DNA of 64,000 bases from Scilla litardierei (lineage: Eukaryota > Streptophyta > Magnoliopsida > Asparagales > Asparagaceae): positions 135,668,448-135,732,447 of the forward strand of contig CM061136.1 of assembly GCA_030789695.1 (NCBI GenBank), read 5' to 3'. Positions 34,037 through 45,285 of the stretch are shown here, one piece after another. A program made the position numbers and the translations under genes. The notes under the pieces are model-generated. The model made no database searches. It was not told the origin of the DNA and saw only the letters and a list, made by a program, of their open reading frames with translations. The first letter of the stretch is position 1, and each line of letters opens with the position of its first letter.

Positions 34037-35733
34037 CTAGTCTACATCATCGTTATCATGACCCTTGTGATGACCCACCTTCTCAAGTTCTCTGGTCACT
34101 AGGATTTTTCTCTCCATAAGCACAGTATAATAGGCTCCTCTATTGTATCCCACTCCAGTGCGATCTCCTGAAATCTTTCCCATATTCAGAATGTCATCCA
34201 GTTTGGATTTTCCGAAGTTCCACTTATTTAAGATGCACTCAGCTTTCTCAGCCATACGAATAACTTTTTTGACCGTACCCTCTAATTGTCTGAAGTTGTG
34301 CTCAGCCTTCAGATATTTAACTTTGGCTACTTCCTTTTCTTCTTTTAGTCTGACATTTTCATCTTTCAACATTTTGTTGATATCACAGATCTTCACCCAA
34401 TTATCATACATCATTTGGTAGGCCGCACGAATATCTTCATCACTCACATCCTCATCACTGTCAGCTTCTGAGTCTGATTCACTGTTACATGTTGTAGATG
34501 GTGTTGCAACACAGGGTCTGACATAGTCTGTTTTATTGACTAATGCCATGATTGATGTTGCAACATCAGAACCAACATAGTTGTGTATGTTGCATTCTGA
34601 GTGCCTTTTTGTTGATACTGTAAACGCAACATAGTTGCTAGTGATTTCCTCATCTCCATCACTCCCTTCAGACTCGTCATCACTCCAGGTACTGGTTAAG
34701 GACTTCCATTTTTTGCTTCTTCAACGTGTTAGCACATTCAGCTTGTATGTGCCTAAAACCTTCATACTCTCTACATTGTATCCCTTTTCCTTTCTTTTTC
34801 TGATCATATCTCTGAGTAGAACGTCTAACAGCTTTTCCAGCAGAAAGATCACTTAGTCGTGGCACATTGTTACCTGTTCTGAAGTTTTGTCCTTTGTTAT
34901 TTATCTTCTTTAGCATTCTGATGAAGTTTCTGGTCAGCAAGATAATGTCTTCATCAAGTCCCGATTCCTTATCTTCTTGGGAGACCTCCCCAGTTTCTAC
35001 TTTTAAAGCCACTCTTTTGTCCCTTTTAATTTGTTTCAGATTCATTTCTTATGTCTGAAGTGACCCCATAAGTTCATTAAGCCTCATAGTAGATGTGTTC
35101 ATTCCTTCCTCAATAGCTGCAACTTACTCGGAAGGGATCTTAAAGCTTTTCGGACCAATTTTACTTGTGAGTACTTTTTACCAAGTCGAAAGGCTTGATT
35201 TGCTATGTCTCTTAACTTCCCATTAAATTCAACAATAGTTTCATCATCACCCATCTTTAGTTCTTCAAATTAAGATGCATGCATTTAAAGTTTAGAGATT
35301 TTTACTGCATTAGTTCCTTCATGAACATTTTGAAGAATGTTCCAAGCTTATTTAACATACTCACAAGTAGAGATGAGTTTAAATTTCTCTTCATCAACAG
35401 CTGTGAAAATGGCATTAACTTCTTTAGAATTCCATTGGGCAGCATGATCTTCATCTTGACTCCAATCTCTTGCCGACTTGAGATGTTCCTTGCTGTCTTT
35501 GTCAACTTCAATCGGAGGGGACCATCCTTAAAAATAGCATCCAGGACTTCTCATCTAGGGATTGATGAATGTACGCATTTTGGACTTCCAGTAAGTGTAG
35601 TTTGTACCGATAAGCAGTGGAGGACGAGTAACAGAGGCACCTTCTCGCGTAGTCATGATTCAAGTACCGAGATCCCAAGATCATACCTGCTGTGACAAAC
35701 AAAGCAGCACGGATGACCTGCTCTGATACCAAT
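34037..35733 (-). pseudogene. Sirevirus-type Gag
   Basis: In order on the minus strand: a capsid-like start with GTNYTYWKSKM-FIKSLDEKSW (35560-35650), KFKLISTCEYVK, then the zinc knuckle segment (34680-35045) reading CREYEGFRHIQAEC, then an acidic tract and a long coiled coil (34170-34450, Lys/Glu-rich), ending SKLDDILNMGKISGDRTGVGY. The second knuckle Cys is replaced by Tyr. At least three frame breaks are present. The extended coiled-coil tail after the knuckle is characteristic of Sirevirus Gag. Confidence 0.85.
35719..35733 (-). other. Primer binding site, initiator tRNA-Met type
   Basis: On the minus strand ATTGGTATCAGAGCA follows the LTR end TGAATTTCA. TGGTATCAGAGC is complementary to the 3' end of plant initiator tRNA-Met. 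Confidence 0.9.
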
Positions 35734-36355
35734 TGAAATTCAGTACTTAGATATTAATTTAACAAACATGCATGAACATGCAGAAATTCCAAAATGACAC
35801 GCAAGACCTTTGTAACGCAGTTCGGTGCGCTCACCTACATCTGCAGGGCCACGCCCATGAAATCAGATTATTCTGCTATAATAAAAATGATTACAATCAC
35901 TAATATCAGATTTCTATTAGGAGGAGTATACGCTCCCTCAATACAAACCGCGATGGGTGATCTCAATCAACCCCATGTAGTAATCTATGCAAGCTCCCTT
36001 TGCATGCAAGATCCTCTTGCACAACAGACTAGTTCAACTCCGTTGAACCCTACCTCAAGTAACCATTGGCCTCCTTCCCAGGATATAATCACCGATATTC
36101 ACAAAAGAGATAAAAACCCTAGCACAATCTGCATGGCCCATATATATATGACGGCTCTCCTTCAATCTAGGAGCTGTTATGGAAATCAGCTAAATTAGAA
36201 TCCATGCAGATTTTGTGGTCTGCAAATCTAGGAACCACTTCGGGTAAATGACTTACAACATGACTAATAACATGACTTAAACAATGATCTGCCACACCAA
36301 GACCTACTGATATAACCAAGTACCACTAATGACAAAACTATCACACCACGTGTCA
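35734..36355 (-). repeat. 5' LTR of the Sirevirus-class element
   Basis: Homologous to 27256-28078 but about 200 bp shorter because of a deletion at about 36248. Minus-strand start is TGACACGTGG and end is ACTGAATTTCA. Confidence 0.86.
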
Positions 36356-39300
36356 CCCAACCCACATAATTAACTCACAGAACTCCAAAAGATTCAACAA
36401 AGAGGCACTATCTTTTCTCTTACTTCAAATCATCTTCCAAGCACATCTTTTCCTCCTCATCGAAACTTTTAGCATCGCCTGAAATTACTGTTTTGAAAAT
36501 TATAGAATTTCAAACTTAAATTTGTAAACCTCTCTAACTACAAAAAACTAATTACACTTTAGAAAAATCCAAAGCAAAATAATGCCTAACCTCCATGGCT
36601 CCATCCTCATAAATAGAGAATGTTACTACATGCATGATGGCAATAGTTACACATGATGGCAACACTTGTGACCTTTCCATCAAAAGTAGACCAAAAGTTG
36701 ATATTAACCCATTTGGGTAGTTACGCATGGGAGAACCACTTCAACATTGGACAAGTGTTCCTTCGTAAAGCAGTTCCAAAATGAGGATGACACATTTCTT
36801 ATACTTAGGAGAACACAAGTAGTAAACATCTTAAATGGTATTTCTATATGCACTTTAATCTTTTTATAAACACGCCTAACTTCTAAACATACTATATATA
36901 TGCTAATTTTTAAAATCTTAAACTCTATCACTCTTTTCCTATTTTACACTCTCCTCATCCAATGCTTCTTCATCATCTTCCACCTCCTTCTCCCTCTCAC
37001 TCTCTTCTTCTCATCCAACTCCTCTATTGCCGGCTCCCCCTCTCCTCTCCAGACTCATCTTCCTCTACTAGCTCATCCACAACCACCTTTCTTCTTCCTC
37101 ATCCTCATCATAATCACCCTACCACCTCCTTTTGTAGCTTCTAATTCAATGGGTTTAATTAAACATAAAAAATTTAAAAAAATTAATGAACTTCACAAAA
37201 TGAAAACTCAATAAAAATCAATAAAAACCCTAAAAATTAGATATTCTCGAACTTCAGGGCCGAGCGTTATTTGAAATGCTCACACCTATATCACCAAACA
37301 CCAAATATGATGCTCGGGTATACTTGATCAAGCGTCGTAAATAATTTTTCAACATTGCTTTTGTTCTCAAACCCGAGTAACTAAATGGAAGCTCGAGTTT
37401 ATATGCCCAAGTACCAATATGGTTGCTCTTTCAAATTAGACCCCGAGCTGCAATTTAGACCAGAAAGAAGGATAACGAGGAGGAGGAGTAGGACAATGAG
37501 GAAGAGGATGAGAGGCGGTCGTGGCAATAGAAAGGATGAGGAGGAGGCAGTGGTAAGAGGAGGCGGAGAGGTGGCAAGGTGGAGGACCAGGAGAAGGAGA
37601 TGAGAATGTAGATTGGTGCAGATAGGACAAAAAGGATAGAATATGCATTAAAAAACAATGGCAAATTTGTAATTAAAGCGAGATGTTTTTTGGAAAAGTT
37701 GACGATGTTGTTTTGTTTTTAAAATACAAGAGTGTGGATCACGAACAAGAAAAGTGTTCACAAGCAAAAGTAATAGAGGTGAGTTTATATATAATAAAAA
37801 GTACAAATTCACATTCATAAGAAATTTCCAACGGAATTCCCTATTTTATCTAGCCAAAAAATACATTTTTTTTAACGAGAAGAGACTATTTATAATATTT
37901 GGCAAGAATGAATCCCACTAAATGAATTATTATTGTAAGTTGCAACTGAGAAAAGATCCTCTGATTCCCTCTGAGCAACAGTAGGATTCAACATCTATAG
38001 AAGAGCAGTAGATGCAATGAACCAGGGTGAGATTCAGCTCACCTTGTGATTATAATGAGAGGAGGGAATTGAATGATTTTTTGATCATGTGCCATTTACC
38101 TCCCAAACTTGTCATCTCTCCCATTATTCTAACAATTTTTTTTTCTTTTTTCATACTGATTGGCTTTTTGATTGGAGAGAATGGGTGGTGGGTTGTTGCA
38201 GCTCATGATTGGACACATGATTGGAAGGTAGAAGATCAATGATTGTTTTTCCCTTCACATTATATTTAAGATACACTTGTGTATGGTTGATGAAATCAAA
38301 GTCTGATGCGGCAAATGATTAGTGAAGGTGCAAGGCAATAATCTCTCTCTGAACGGTACAGTACCTGCCAGTTTCTGCACCAACTCCAGATTGCCAATCT
38401 CTATGAAGTACCCTGCTAAAACCCTAGCAGTACCCATTTTTTGACTTGGATCGTTTGATTACAGACACACAATTAGCCGCAAGCTAATCAGTAGCCCTGT
38501 ACCAACCAGGATTTAGCCTTAATTATGCGAGTTTTGTTCATGTTTAATAAGTTTGTTCATGTCTAATAGTTAGACGTGAGGTGAAGGAGGCCGACTGATG
38601 AAAATCAATCAAGATAACCCAACATCTAATAATATACGGGATCAAGAACTAGTCAGCTGGTTTTGTTTTAATCCATATTCAAACTGGAAGCTCAAGGCTT
38701 GGTGAAATATTTCCCTTTTTTCTGGGATATCTGCAGTTGATGCCAGTGATCCAACAGGAGTCAATAATCAGTATGGCTTTGATTTGCTACTGACATAGCG
38801 ATTGCAGTTCATTTCACGTGCAGTCATGCATAATAGGCTGTTTATTAGACGAGCTAAAATATGGATCTTGATTTGAAAATAGGCCCCCATACGTTGCGAT
38901 CATCAGTGTGCAGATCTCATTGATGGATCTTGTTCATAAGTTACTGACACAAGGAGAATTCTGCAAACGCTGACATCTCTATCTAACACCTCCCAGTTGT
39001 GTAATAGACACAAGTTTAGCTTTGAATTGACTCCGCAAGTTGAGCCGACGCATGTGCAACTGCGATAACTGACATGCAGGATACAGTTAGGAGATGTTAC
39101 AAGATATACAAGAGTGTCTAAGTTTCAAAAAATTACCGTTATTTTAAACTGTTTTGATAAAAATACTATTCTATGATTTTAAAATACCAGAAAAGAAAAT
39201 GATATGAACTTCGTTTTTCTTAAATTAGTTCTCTAATTTCGGCGATACAAAACTGCATAAGCTTTCTAAACATGCTTCTTCCAACATTTTAATAGGTCTC

Positions 39301-40110
39301 AAAAACCCACCTCAGTCTATCTTGTAATGATTTAAACTCCCGATAATTTTTTGTTCATGATCATATTTTGGAAAAACGGTGAAATATGATGGTGGTGGTT
39401 TTTTTTTTTTTTGAAATTTAGCTTAAGAGTACTGTACAACTACTAGAGGAAATATGAGAAAAGGTGCAGAAACTACTATAAAGAAGCAGGAAACGTCATG
39501 CAAGACATCTTTCCAAATGAATATTGAAATTTCACTTGCAAAGAGAGAGCTAGCCATTGAGCATAAACATGAAGGTATTAAGTAAGTGATTAAGAATTTT
39601 TAATTCGTTTAAACCAAATAAGAAGGACAAAAAATACCTTGTGCTCCAAGCAATAGGTTTTCAGGGTACCCAAAAAAAGATAGAATGCGTAGATGTAAGA
39701 ATGTCAAAGAAATTTGAAATGAAAAGTGAAGCATAGCCACCAAATGATGAGAAACATGTAAACGGGATATACGTGTAAATTTGATGAGCCATATTTTATT
39801 TATTTCTTTTCAAATGGCGAGAACTGAGAACTCACATGCATCGATCTCTACAATCTTAGACCTGCCACCTTCTCCTCCCAAGCACCCGACTTTAATAATA
39901 TGAACAATTAAAGAAACGAATAAATCAGAAGAACACACATTAAAAGAAACCCAATAGCTCCTCATGATTCACTCTGAAGTTTTTAAATATACACCAATTG
40001 TCACCACTTGATTCATAAGACAGTTGTGACAATAACTGCACCAAAAAAATAAATGCTATAGAAATTGCAAATATGAATGGAATCTAAAATATTTTAGTAG
40101 AGCCAAGGGT
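36356..40110. other. Intergenic region without recognised gene
   Basis: Mostly unique-looking AT-rich sequence. A polypyrimidine stretch (about 36940-37130) and a polypurine stretch (about 37455-37610) face each other; frames through them are low-complexity. Short duplicated phrases occur but no transposon ends were recognised. A T run of about 20 lies at 39391-39411. Confidence 0.6.
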
Positions 40111-40119
40111 TCTAACTCC

Positions 40120-40126
40120 TATAAAT
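40120..40126 (+). promoter_or_regulatory. TATA box of the SAUR gene
   Basis: TATAAAT lies 60 bp before the preferred start codon at 40180, a normal distance for the very short leaders of SAUR genes. Confidence 0.65.
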
Positions 40127-40179
40127 TCACATAGCCATCTCTCTCTTGATCAAAGGGCTGAATGCTTGCACAAGGATTC

Positions 40180-40602
40180 ATGGAGTCCAAGAAGGCCAGC
40201 AACAAGATCGCGGACATAGTTAGGCTCCAGCAAATGCTGAAGAAGTGGAGGAAGCTTGCAGTCGCACCAAAGAGCAACGGCAGGAAGTTCCTCAAGAGAA
40301 CCCTCTCGCTCTCCAACAGCGTCGTTCCGAAAGGGTTTCTTGCACTGTGTGTTGGAGAGGAGATGAAGAGGTTTGTGATCCCGATGGAGTATCTGAGCCA
40401 CGTAGCCTTTGGAACTCTTCTGCGAGAAGCCGAGGAGGAGTTCGGCTTCCAGCAGGAAGGGGTGCTGAGGATTCCATGCGATGTATCTGTTTTCGAGAAT
40501 ATATTGGAGATGGTGGAGAAGAATAAGGATGGGTTCTGTTGTTGCTCCGTGGAGACCGAGCTCGCTAAGGCCTATCACCATCAGGAACCAATGTGCAGAT
40601 AA
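40180..40602 (+). CDS. SAUR family auxin-responsive protein
   Basis: Intronless gene for a 140-residue small auxin-up RNA protein. SAUR proteins act in auxin-induced growth, and several inhibit PP2C.D phosphatases to activate plasma-membrane proton pumps; that is family knowledge, not shown here. The N terminus has NKIADIVRLQQMLKKWRKLA, typical of the group with a basic, partly helical leader. The SAUR core covers residues about 50-110: VPKGFLALCVGEEMKRFVIP, YLSHVAFGTLLREAEEEFGF and GVLRIPCDVSVFENIL. No stops or shifts occur. An in-frame ATG at 40162 would add six residues; I prefer 40180 because the conserved start follows it and 40162 is only 36 bp after the TATA. It is the only intact host gene in the window and lies between transposon blocks. 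Confidence 0.92.
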   Translation: MESKKASNKIADIVRLQQMLKKWRKLAVAPKSNGRKFLKRTLSLSNSVVPKGFLALCVGEEMKRFVIPMEYLSHVAFGTLLREAEEEFGFQQEGVLRIPCDVSVFENILEMVEKNKDGFCCCSVETELAKAYHHQEPMCR

Positions 40603-41364
40603 TTGCCATCCTCTCTTTTCTTTTCTTTCCTTTTAAATTTTTGGATAACTTCGAACATTTCATGTATCATGATTAGTGTGTTACTAGGCAACATTGAGCT
40701 ATGATATTAGCAGAAATTACTTTTAATTCCTCTAATATTTATATTGATCAATGTGTCACTAAACTAAATGTATCTCTGAATTTCAATTCTCCTTCTCCTC
40801 GTCATTCTAACTTGGTCACCTTTTCTTTAGATTATTTCTGTTTACGGGTGTTTTCCAAATTAGTCGTAACAATTTCCAATCTTATATCTCTTATTATTGA
40901 TCCAATTCCTCTAATACCTATTATGTAGATTTGGGTACGACCATGATAAGTTGGGTAACCTGTAAATATTAAATTATTAAGGGGCATATGTGCAATTTCA
41001 ATTAAACTTTGTAAACTTTTTAAAATTAAGAGAAGTTAATGGTTGCTAATGCAAAAGTGCTATATCCTAATTATCCTACCGTTGGAAGATACATTGTTTT
41101 TACAACGTTAGATTTCTAACATAATTCTCCTCATATTCCTATTTATACCACTAGGAGTTTACATTATCTCACACAGGGAAGATTACATTCTTTTCTCCCA
41201 AATAGACAGAAGAAGAGGACATGGTAATCTTAGTGGTTGAAAGCATTTGGTGTCTATTTTTGATTCCAATCTTGATCCAAATCATTGTAATTCCTTCTCG
41301 ATATTATTCCGCTGCAACAAAGGTGATGTGTTCATCATCTCCTTGAAATTCTACATATTATAAT
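40603..41364. other. SAUR 3' flank, no gene seen
   Basis: AT-rich flank containing the likely 3' UTR. SAUR mRNAs often carry a DST destabilising element here, but I cannot point to a convincing one. The region up to the copia LTR at 41365 shows no coding signal. Confidence 0.55.
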
Positions 41365-42228
41365 TGTTGTGCACGAGCGCGGAAGTCTAAGACCATCAGA
41401 TGATCGAGACGAGGACGAGCAACACACAACCAGATAGAGCGCTATGAGAGATAACAAATTTAGGCCGTCGGCCAGCCCAAGGGAACACCGATTAGCTTTA
41501 TTACGAAAGGAAAGAATGAATACAAATCTTCTCTCTTCACAACGAAGAAGAAGCACACAAATTCTCTCCAAAATCTCTCTACAAATATCTCAAAGTTGGC
41601 TGTCACAAATGTCGGCTCAAAGTTGTCTCTATGTTCCTCTCTTAGAAACCATCATCTAAAACACACTATATATAGCCCTCGGGTACAATAGGTGGCATCC
41701 TTGAGGAGGGATTTCCAAAAGATACGAATCCCACCTTTAAAAGAATTCCAAGCCTATCGCACCTCTATTACGAATAGGGCGCCACCCTATAGTAGGCACC
41801 CTCCGTACTGCTGAGCTTCCAGTGAAGACCGAGCAAACAAAGTATCGAGCCGAGCTGTCTGAGCTAATTATAAACAAAGCTTGGACTGTAGTGTTACCGA
41901 CCAATGAGCCGTTGATCCTCTGAGCCGAGGAACCAATGCACTGTCAAAGTTCAATAGCTCGACATCCTCGTATCTGACTTGTGCAGAGTCAGATAAGTTA
42001 GATCCGAGCACATGCGTACTATCTTTACACAAGAGAGCTCGGCTTCCGAACCAATACTTCTCGGATGCCTTAATCGAGCCATCTTTAACAAATCTCCACA
42101 TTGGCACGATTTAGGCCTCTGTCACACATTCGACCGTCCATGCATTGCCTTGGTAGAGTCACATCTGGTGTTTCCAAAATTTTGCTCCGAATAGCTCAAT
42201 GCACATATATGTTCGAATGACTCTAACA
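41365..42228 (-). repeat. 3' LTR of the copia fragment
   Basis: Minus strand starts TGTTAGAGTCATTCG and ends GTGCACAACA, with the inverted ends TGTT..AACA. A TATA box CTATATATAG lies at 41666-41675. Upstream of it on the minus strand, GAGCCGAG and GAGCTCGGCT words recur (41820-42090). The left edge is inferred because no partner LTR is present. Confidence 0.68.
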
Positions 42229-42229
42229 A

Positions 42230-42247
42230 GCCTTAAAGGCCCCCAAC
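42230..42247 (-). other. Polypurine tract of the copia fragment
   Basis: On the minus strand CCCCAGTTGGGGGCCTTTAA lies just before TGTTAGAG, the usual place of the plus-strand primer. Confidence 0.65.
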
Positions 42248-42264
42248 TGGGGCCTCCATTTACA

Positions 42265-43643
42265 TTAACTCGGAACCATATTAAGCCAGTCCAAACAGTC
42301 CTTGAACTTGGCTTCCAATATAACCTTAGTTAACATGTCCACAAGGTTGTCATCTGTCCCGATCTTCAACAAAGTGATGTCATTGTCTTCTTCTCCCACA
42401 TAGTCTCGGACAAAGTGGTACCTTACGTCGATATGCTTGGTGCGAGCATGGAAGACCTCATTCTTAGCCAAGTACAGTCACTCTGACTGTCAAAATAGAG
42501 GTTATACTTCTTCTGGTAGACTCTCAGATCATCCATGAAGCCCATCATCCATATCGACTCTTTCACAGCTTCAGTCAATGCCATGTATTTTACCTCCGTA
42601 GTAGACAGGCCCACTGTAAACTGAAGTATACTCTACCAACTGATCGGAGCTCCTGACAGGATGAACACATATCCTGTCAAGGATCTCCTCCCAACCAAGT
42701 TGCCAGTAAAGTTAGAATCAACATAGTCTACATCATGCGAACCATCATCACCCTTGGGTATAAGTTAATTCGATGTCAACTGTGCTATTGATGTATCTAA
42801 GTATCTATTGTATTGCTCTCTAGTGTTCCTTCCCGAATTGTGCATGTATCTACTCACCATGCTAACTGCATGTGATAGGTCAGGTCGGGTACATACCATA
42901 GCATACATCAAGGCTCCTACCGCATTGGCATACTGTGTGCTTTACATGAGCTTCTTTTCCTCTTCGTTCTTCGAAAAATGCTCGACACAGAGTTTGAAGT
43001 GAGGTGCAAGCAGAGTAACTACGTGCTTCATACTTTCACAGCCAAATCTTCATATCACAGAATTCAAGTAGCGACTTTGTGAAAGATGAAATTTACCCCC
43101 ACTTCGATATGTTGTGATCACCATCTTAAGAATCCTTTGTGCTTTGCCTAGATCCTTCATCTCAAATGCACAACTTAGCTCAGACTTCAATATCCAAATC
43201 TCCTCTTTATTTGATGAGGCAATGAGCATATCATTAACATAAAGCAAGAGATAGATGAAGGGCCCATCATCCAATTTTTAAAAGAACATACAATGATCAT
43301 ATGGGATGTGAACATATCCTTTATCATCCGTCATATAGAGTTTAAAGCACTTGTACCATAGTCTAGGGGACTTCTTCATCCCTTAAAGAGACTTCTTCAG
43401 CCTATATGCAAGCTCATTGTCGCTCTCATAGCCATCGGGCTGAGCCATATAGATCTCCTCCTCGAACTTTCCATGCAAGAAATTTTCTTGACAATTAGTT
43501 GCACCTGCTCAAGATCGAGTTGAGTCATTAGTGTCAATAGGATCCAATCGAGCAATGATTCACCACCGGAGAGAAGACTTCATTGTAGTCGATGCCTTCC
43601 CTCTGTGTATAGCCCTTTGCTATGAGGTGGGCAATGTACCGAA
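42265..43643 (-). pseudogene. Copia RT and RNase H, 3' part of pol
   Basis: Minus strand: AKGYTQREGIDYNEVFSPV near 43560-43620, YLLLYVNDMLIAS near 43240 (the catalytic YVDD is YVND here), LGKAQRILKM, FHLSQSRYL, LSTTEVKYMALTEAVKE and HARTKHIDVRYHFVRD, then DMLTKVI. The YVDD to YVND change and several stops make it inactive. The upstream edge is the 8-bp duplication of the hAT-like insertion. Confidence 0.88.
43636..43643. other. Left 8-bp target duplication of the hAT-like element
   Basis: GTACCGAA, matched with two differences by GTAGTGAA at 44860-44867. Eight bases is the hAT duplication length. Confidence 0.7.
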
Positions 43644-44859
43644 TAGGGGTGTGCGGGTCCGGGTACCCTGTTTTTTAATGTTATCTGGACCCTACCCGGT
43701 AAGGGACCGGTTCCTAAAATTTGGAACCGGAACCTATCCAGTTAGACCATATACCTGGAATCTGCCCGGACCCTATGGTTCCGGGTAGGTTCCGGGTACC
43801 CTGTAATATTCTAACGACTGGAGGAGCGGACAGAATTGAACAATGATGTGAGAGCACGATCATACATTGTGTATACATATCAAGGGTATTGATAGGAGGT
43901 GTGTGGTCTAAAATGGTCATGTTCAAGCCTACAACTTGCCAGCGGAGGAAATGACAATTTGTTGTACATCTGGAACCTTTCCATGGCCTCTTCCAACCAG
44001 TTGAACCAAAATCAGCGGGTACATCGGACTATACTTCTGCTGTCAAAGCCATAGCTTGGTGCACGTTCCAAAGCAAGTTACTTGCTTCCAATGTCGGCAA
44101 CAATGATCGTTGCATCAAGTTTTGGAACACACAGATAGAACTTGTTTGAAGTCGGTGCATACCGGTTCTCAAGTGTGTTCCCTTCTTTGGAATAAGAATG
44201 CGATGGAGTTGTTAAGCTCTCATGGGTATACGGAGAACCTACTAACTCTTCGGAAGTATCCGTCGATGGATAAGATGTCAGAGCTAAATGGCCACACTTC
44301 TCGAGTTTTGTTCATGGCACTGGAACGATTAAAATTCAAACTGTGTGATCCTCTGTTAGTAGAATTCAAATTGTGTTATCTTCTGTTTGGGTTTTGTAGA
44401 GTTTGGATGGCTACATAATTGCATCTGCTGCTGCAGATGAATCGTTGAGGTTTTGGAAAGTATTTGGAGATCCCGAAGTGCCAAAGCATGCAACCAAAAG
44501 AGGAAATAATGGACCTGTTGCCCATTTCAGATTCATCAGGTGGGATTTGAATGATGCAACCTTGAAAATCCGGTCGGGAGATAGCCAGTGTGTTGACCCA
44601 ATATTATGTGACCAGATTCACACTTAATTATTTATATAAAAAATTAAGCTATCTATAATTAAACGAGGGTCCAAATATCGGCTCCGGGTCTGGATATCCG
44701 TTTCCTATAGATGGGAACCGGAACCGGACCCGATTCACACCGGTTCCTAATTTTCCAATCCGGAACCTACCCGGAACTAATGGGTTTCTACACGAAACCT
44801 ACCCGTTCGGGTAAGTTCTGATCGGGTATCTGGGTACCCTGTACCCGCGCACACCCTTA
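43644..44859. mobile_element. hAT-like element carrying a CDC20 gene fragment
   Basis: Terminal inverted repeats TAGGGGTGTGCG and TAAGGGTGTGCG, an 8-bp imperfect duplication, and subterminal CCGGGTA / GGTTCCGG words in both orientations are typical of non-autonomous hAT elements. Removing the insert from consideration, the copia RT reading on either side lines up, which confirms both edges. No transposase is present. The interior is a captured host gene piece. Confidence 0.82.
43935..44541 (+). pseudogene. Captured CDC20-like WD40 fragment with intron
   Basis: Encodes WD40 repeats of a CDC20-type activator of the anaphase-promoting complex: [80 protein letters not shown] and, after a non-coding gap, [18 protein letters not shown]. 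The gap (about 44323-44399) ends TTTTGTAG and interrupts the family's FMAQ-SPDG position, so it is a retained intron: the piece was copied from genomic DNA rather than from mRNA. Frameshifts near 44030 and 44115 show it is not functional. Confidence 0.85.
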
Positions 44860-44867
44860 GTAGTGAA
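44860..44867. other. Right 8-bp target duplication of the hAT-like element
   Basis: GTAGTGAA, partner of 43636-43643. Confidence 0.7.
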
Positions 44868-45285
44868 CTTCTCCAGCTTTGGCTCCTTTCGTCTTGGTGT
44901 AGATGCACTTACACCTAATTGCCTGCTTACCCTCTGGAATCTCCATCAATTCCACGTCTCCTTCTTCATCGGTGATTCCATCTCATCGTCCTTCGCTTTC
45001 CTCCACCTCTCTGGGTCTTCAGAATGCTCTACCTCTCTGATAGAAGTGGATATATCAATACTTACAGCAAGAAAATCGAGTGAGACCATCTCTGAGTATC
45101 ACGCAGGTCTTCGTATCTCATGACTCGGCCTCGACACTGCAATGGAATCCTTCAGCTGTGTAGTCTGTGGAGTAGCGCTATCTCCACCATCCGAGCTTAA
45201 ACCACCAACTTCACCAGCATCTGTTAGGAGTACATCATCTGCAGCCTCTGGTATAGTTCGTCTTCAGTCAGTAGCCAAGTAATTA
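44868..45285 (-). pseudogene. Copia pol, 5' part of RT
   Basis: Minus strand reads DEMESPMKKETWN, then after a frameshift MEIPEGKQAI and CIYTKTKGAKAGEVHY, the conserved start of copia RT (W-L-x-LP-GKKAIGCKWV type). It continues across the hAT-like insertion into 43643. The final 50 bp before 45286 were not assigned. Confidence 0.8.

Larger units (their letters stand above)
27256..36355 (-). mobile_element. Sirevirus-class Ty1/copia element with extra ORF
   Basis: Minus strand: 5' LTR (35734-36355), primer site ATTGGTATCAGAG, Gag, protease, integrase, reverse transcriptase, RNase H, an additional ORF (28600-30410), G-tract and 3' LTR (27256-28078). Gag (long coiled coil ending SGDRTG-GY) and RT sequence (LVAQGYAQ-EGVDFDETF type) match the Sirevirus lineage. 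The two LTRs share sequence but differ by a 220-bp internal deletion. No target duplication is visible (CTCTT against CCCAA). Frameshifts and active-site changes make it defective. Confidence 0.9.
41365..45285 (-). mobile_element. Ty1/copia fragment, 5' part missing, hit by an hAT-like element
   Basis: Minus strand: 3' LTR (41365-42228), G-rich polypurine tract, RNase H and reverse transcriptase (42265-43643), then the hAT-like insertion 43644-44859, then more RT (44868-45230). The gypsy LTR at 45286 removes or separates the rest. Frames are broken in many places. Confidence 0.85.

Noticed and set aside
40150..40581. 143-codon minus-strand frame
   Set aside because: Shadow of the SAUR coding sequence on the opposite strand.
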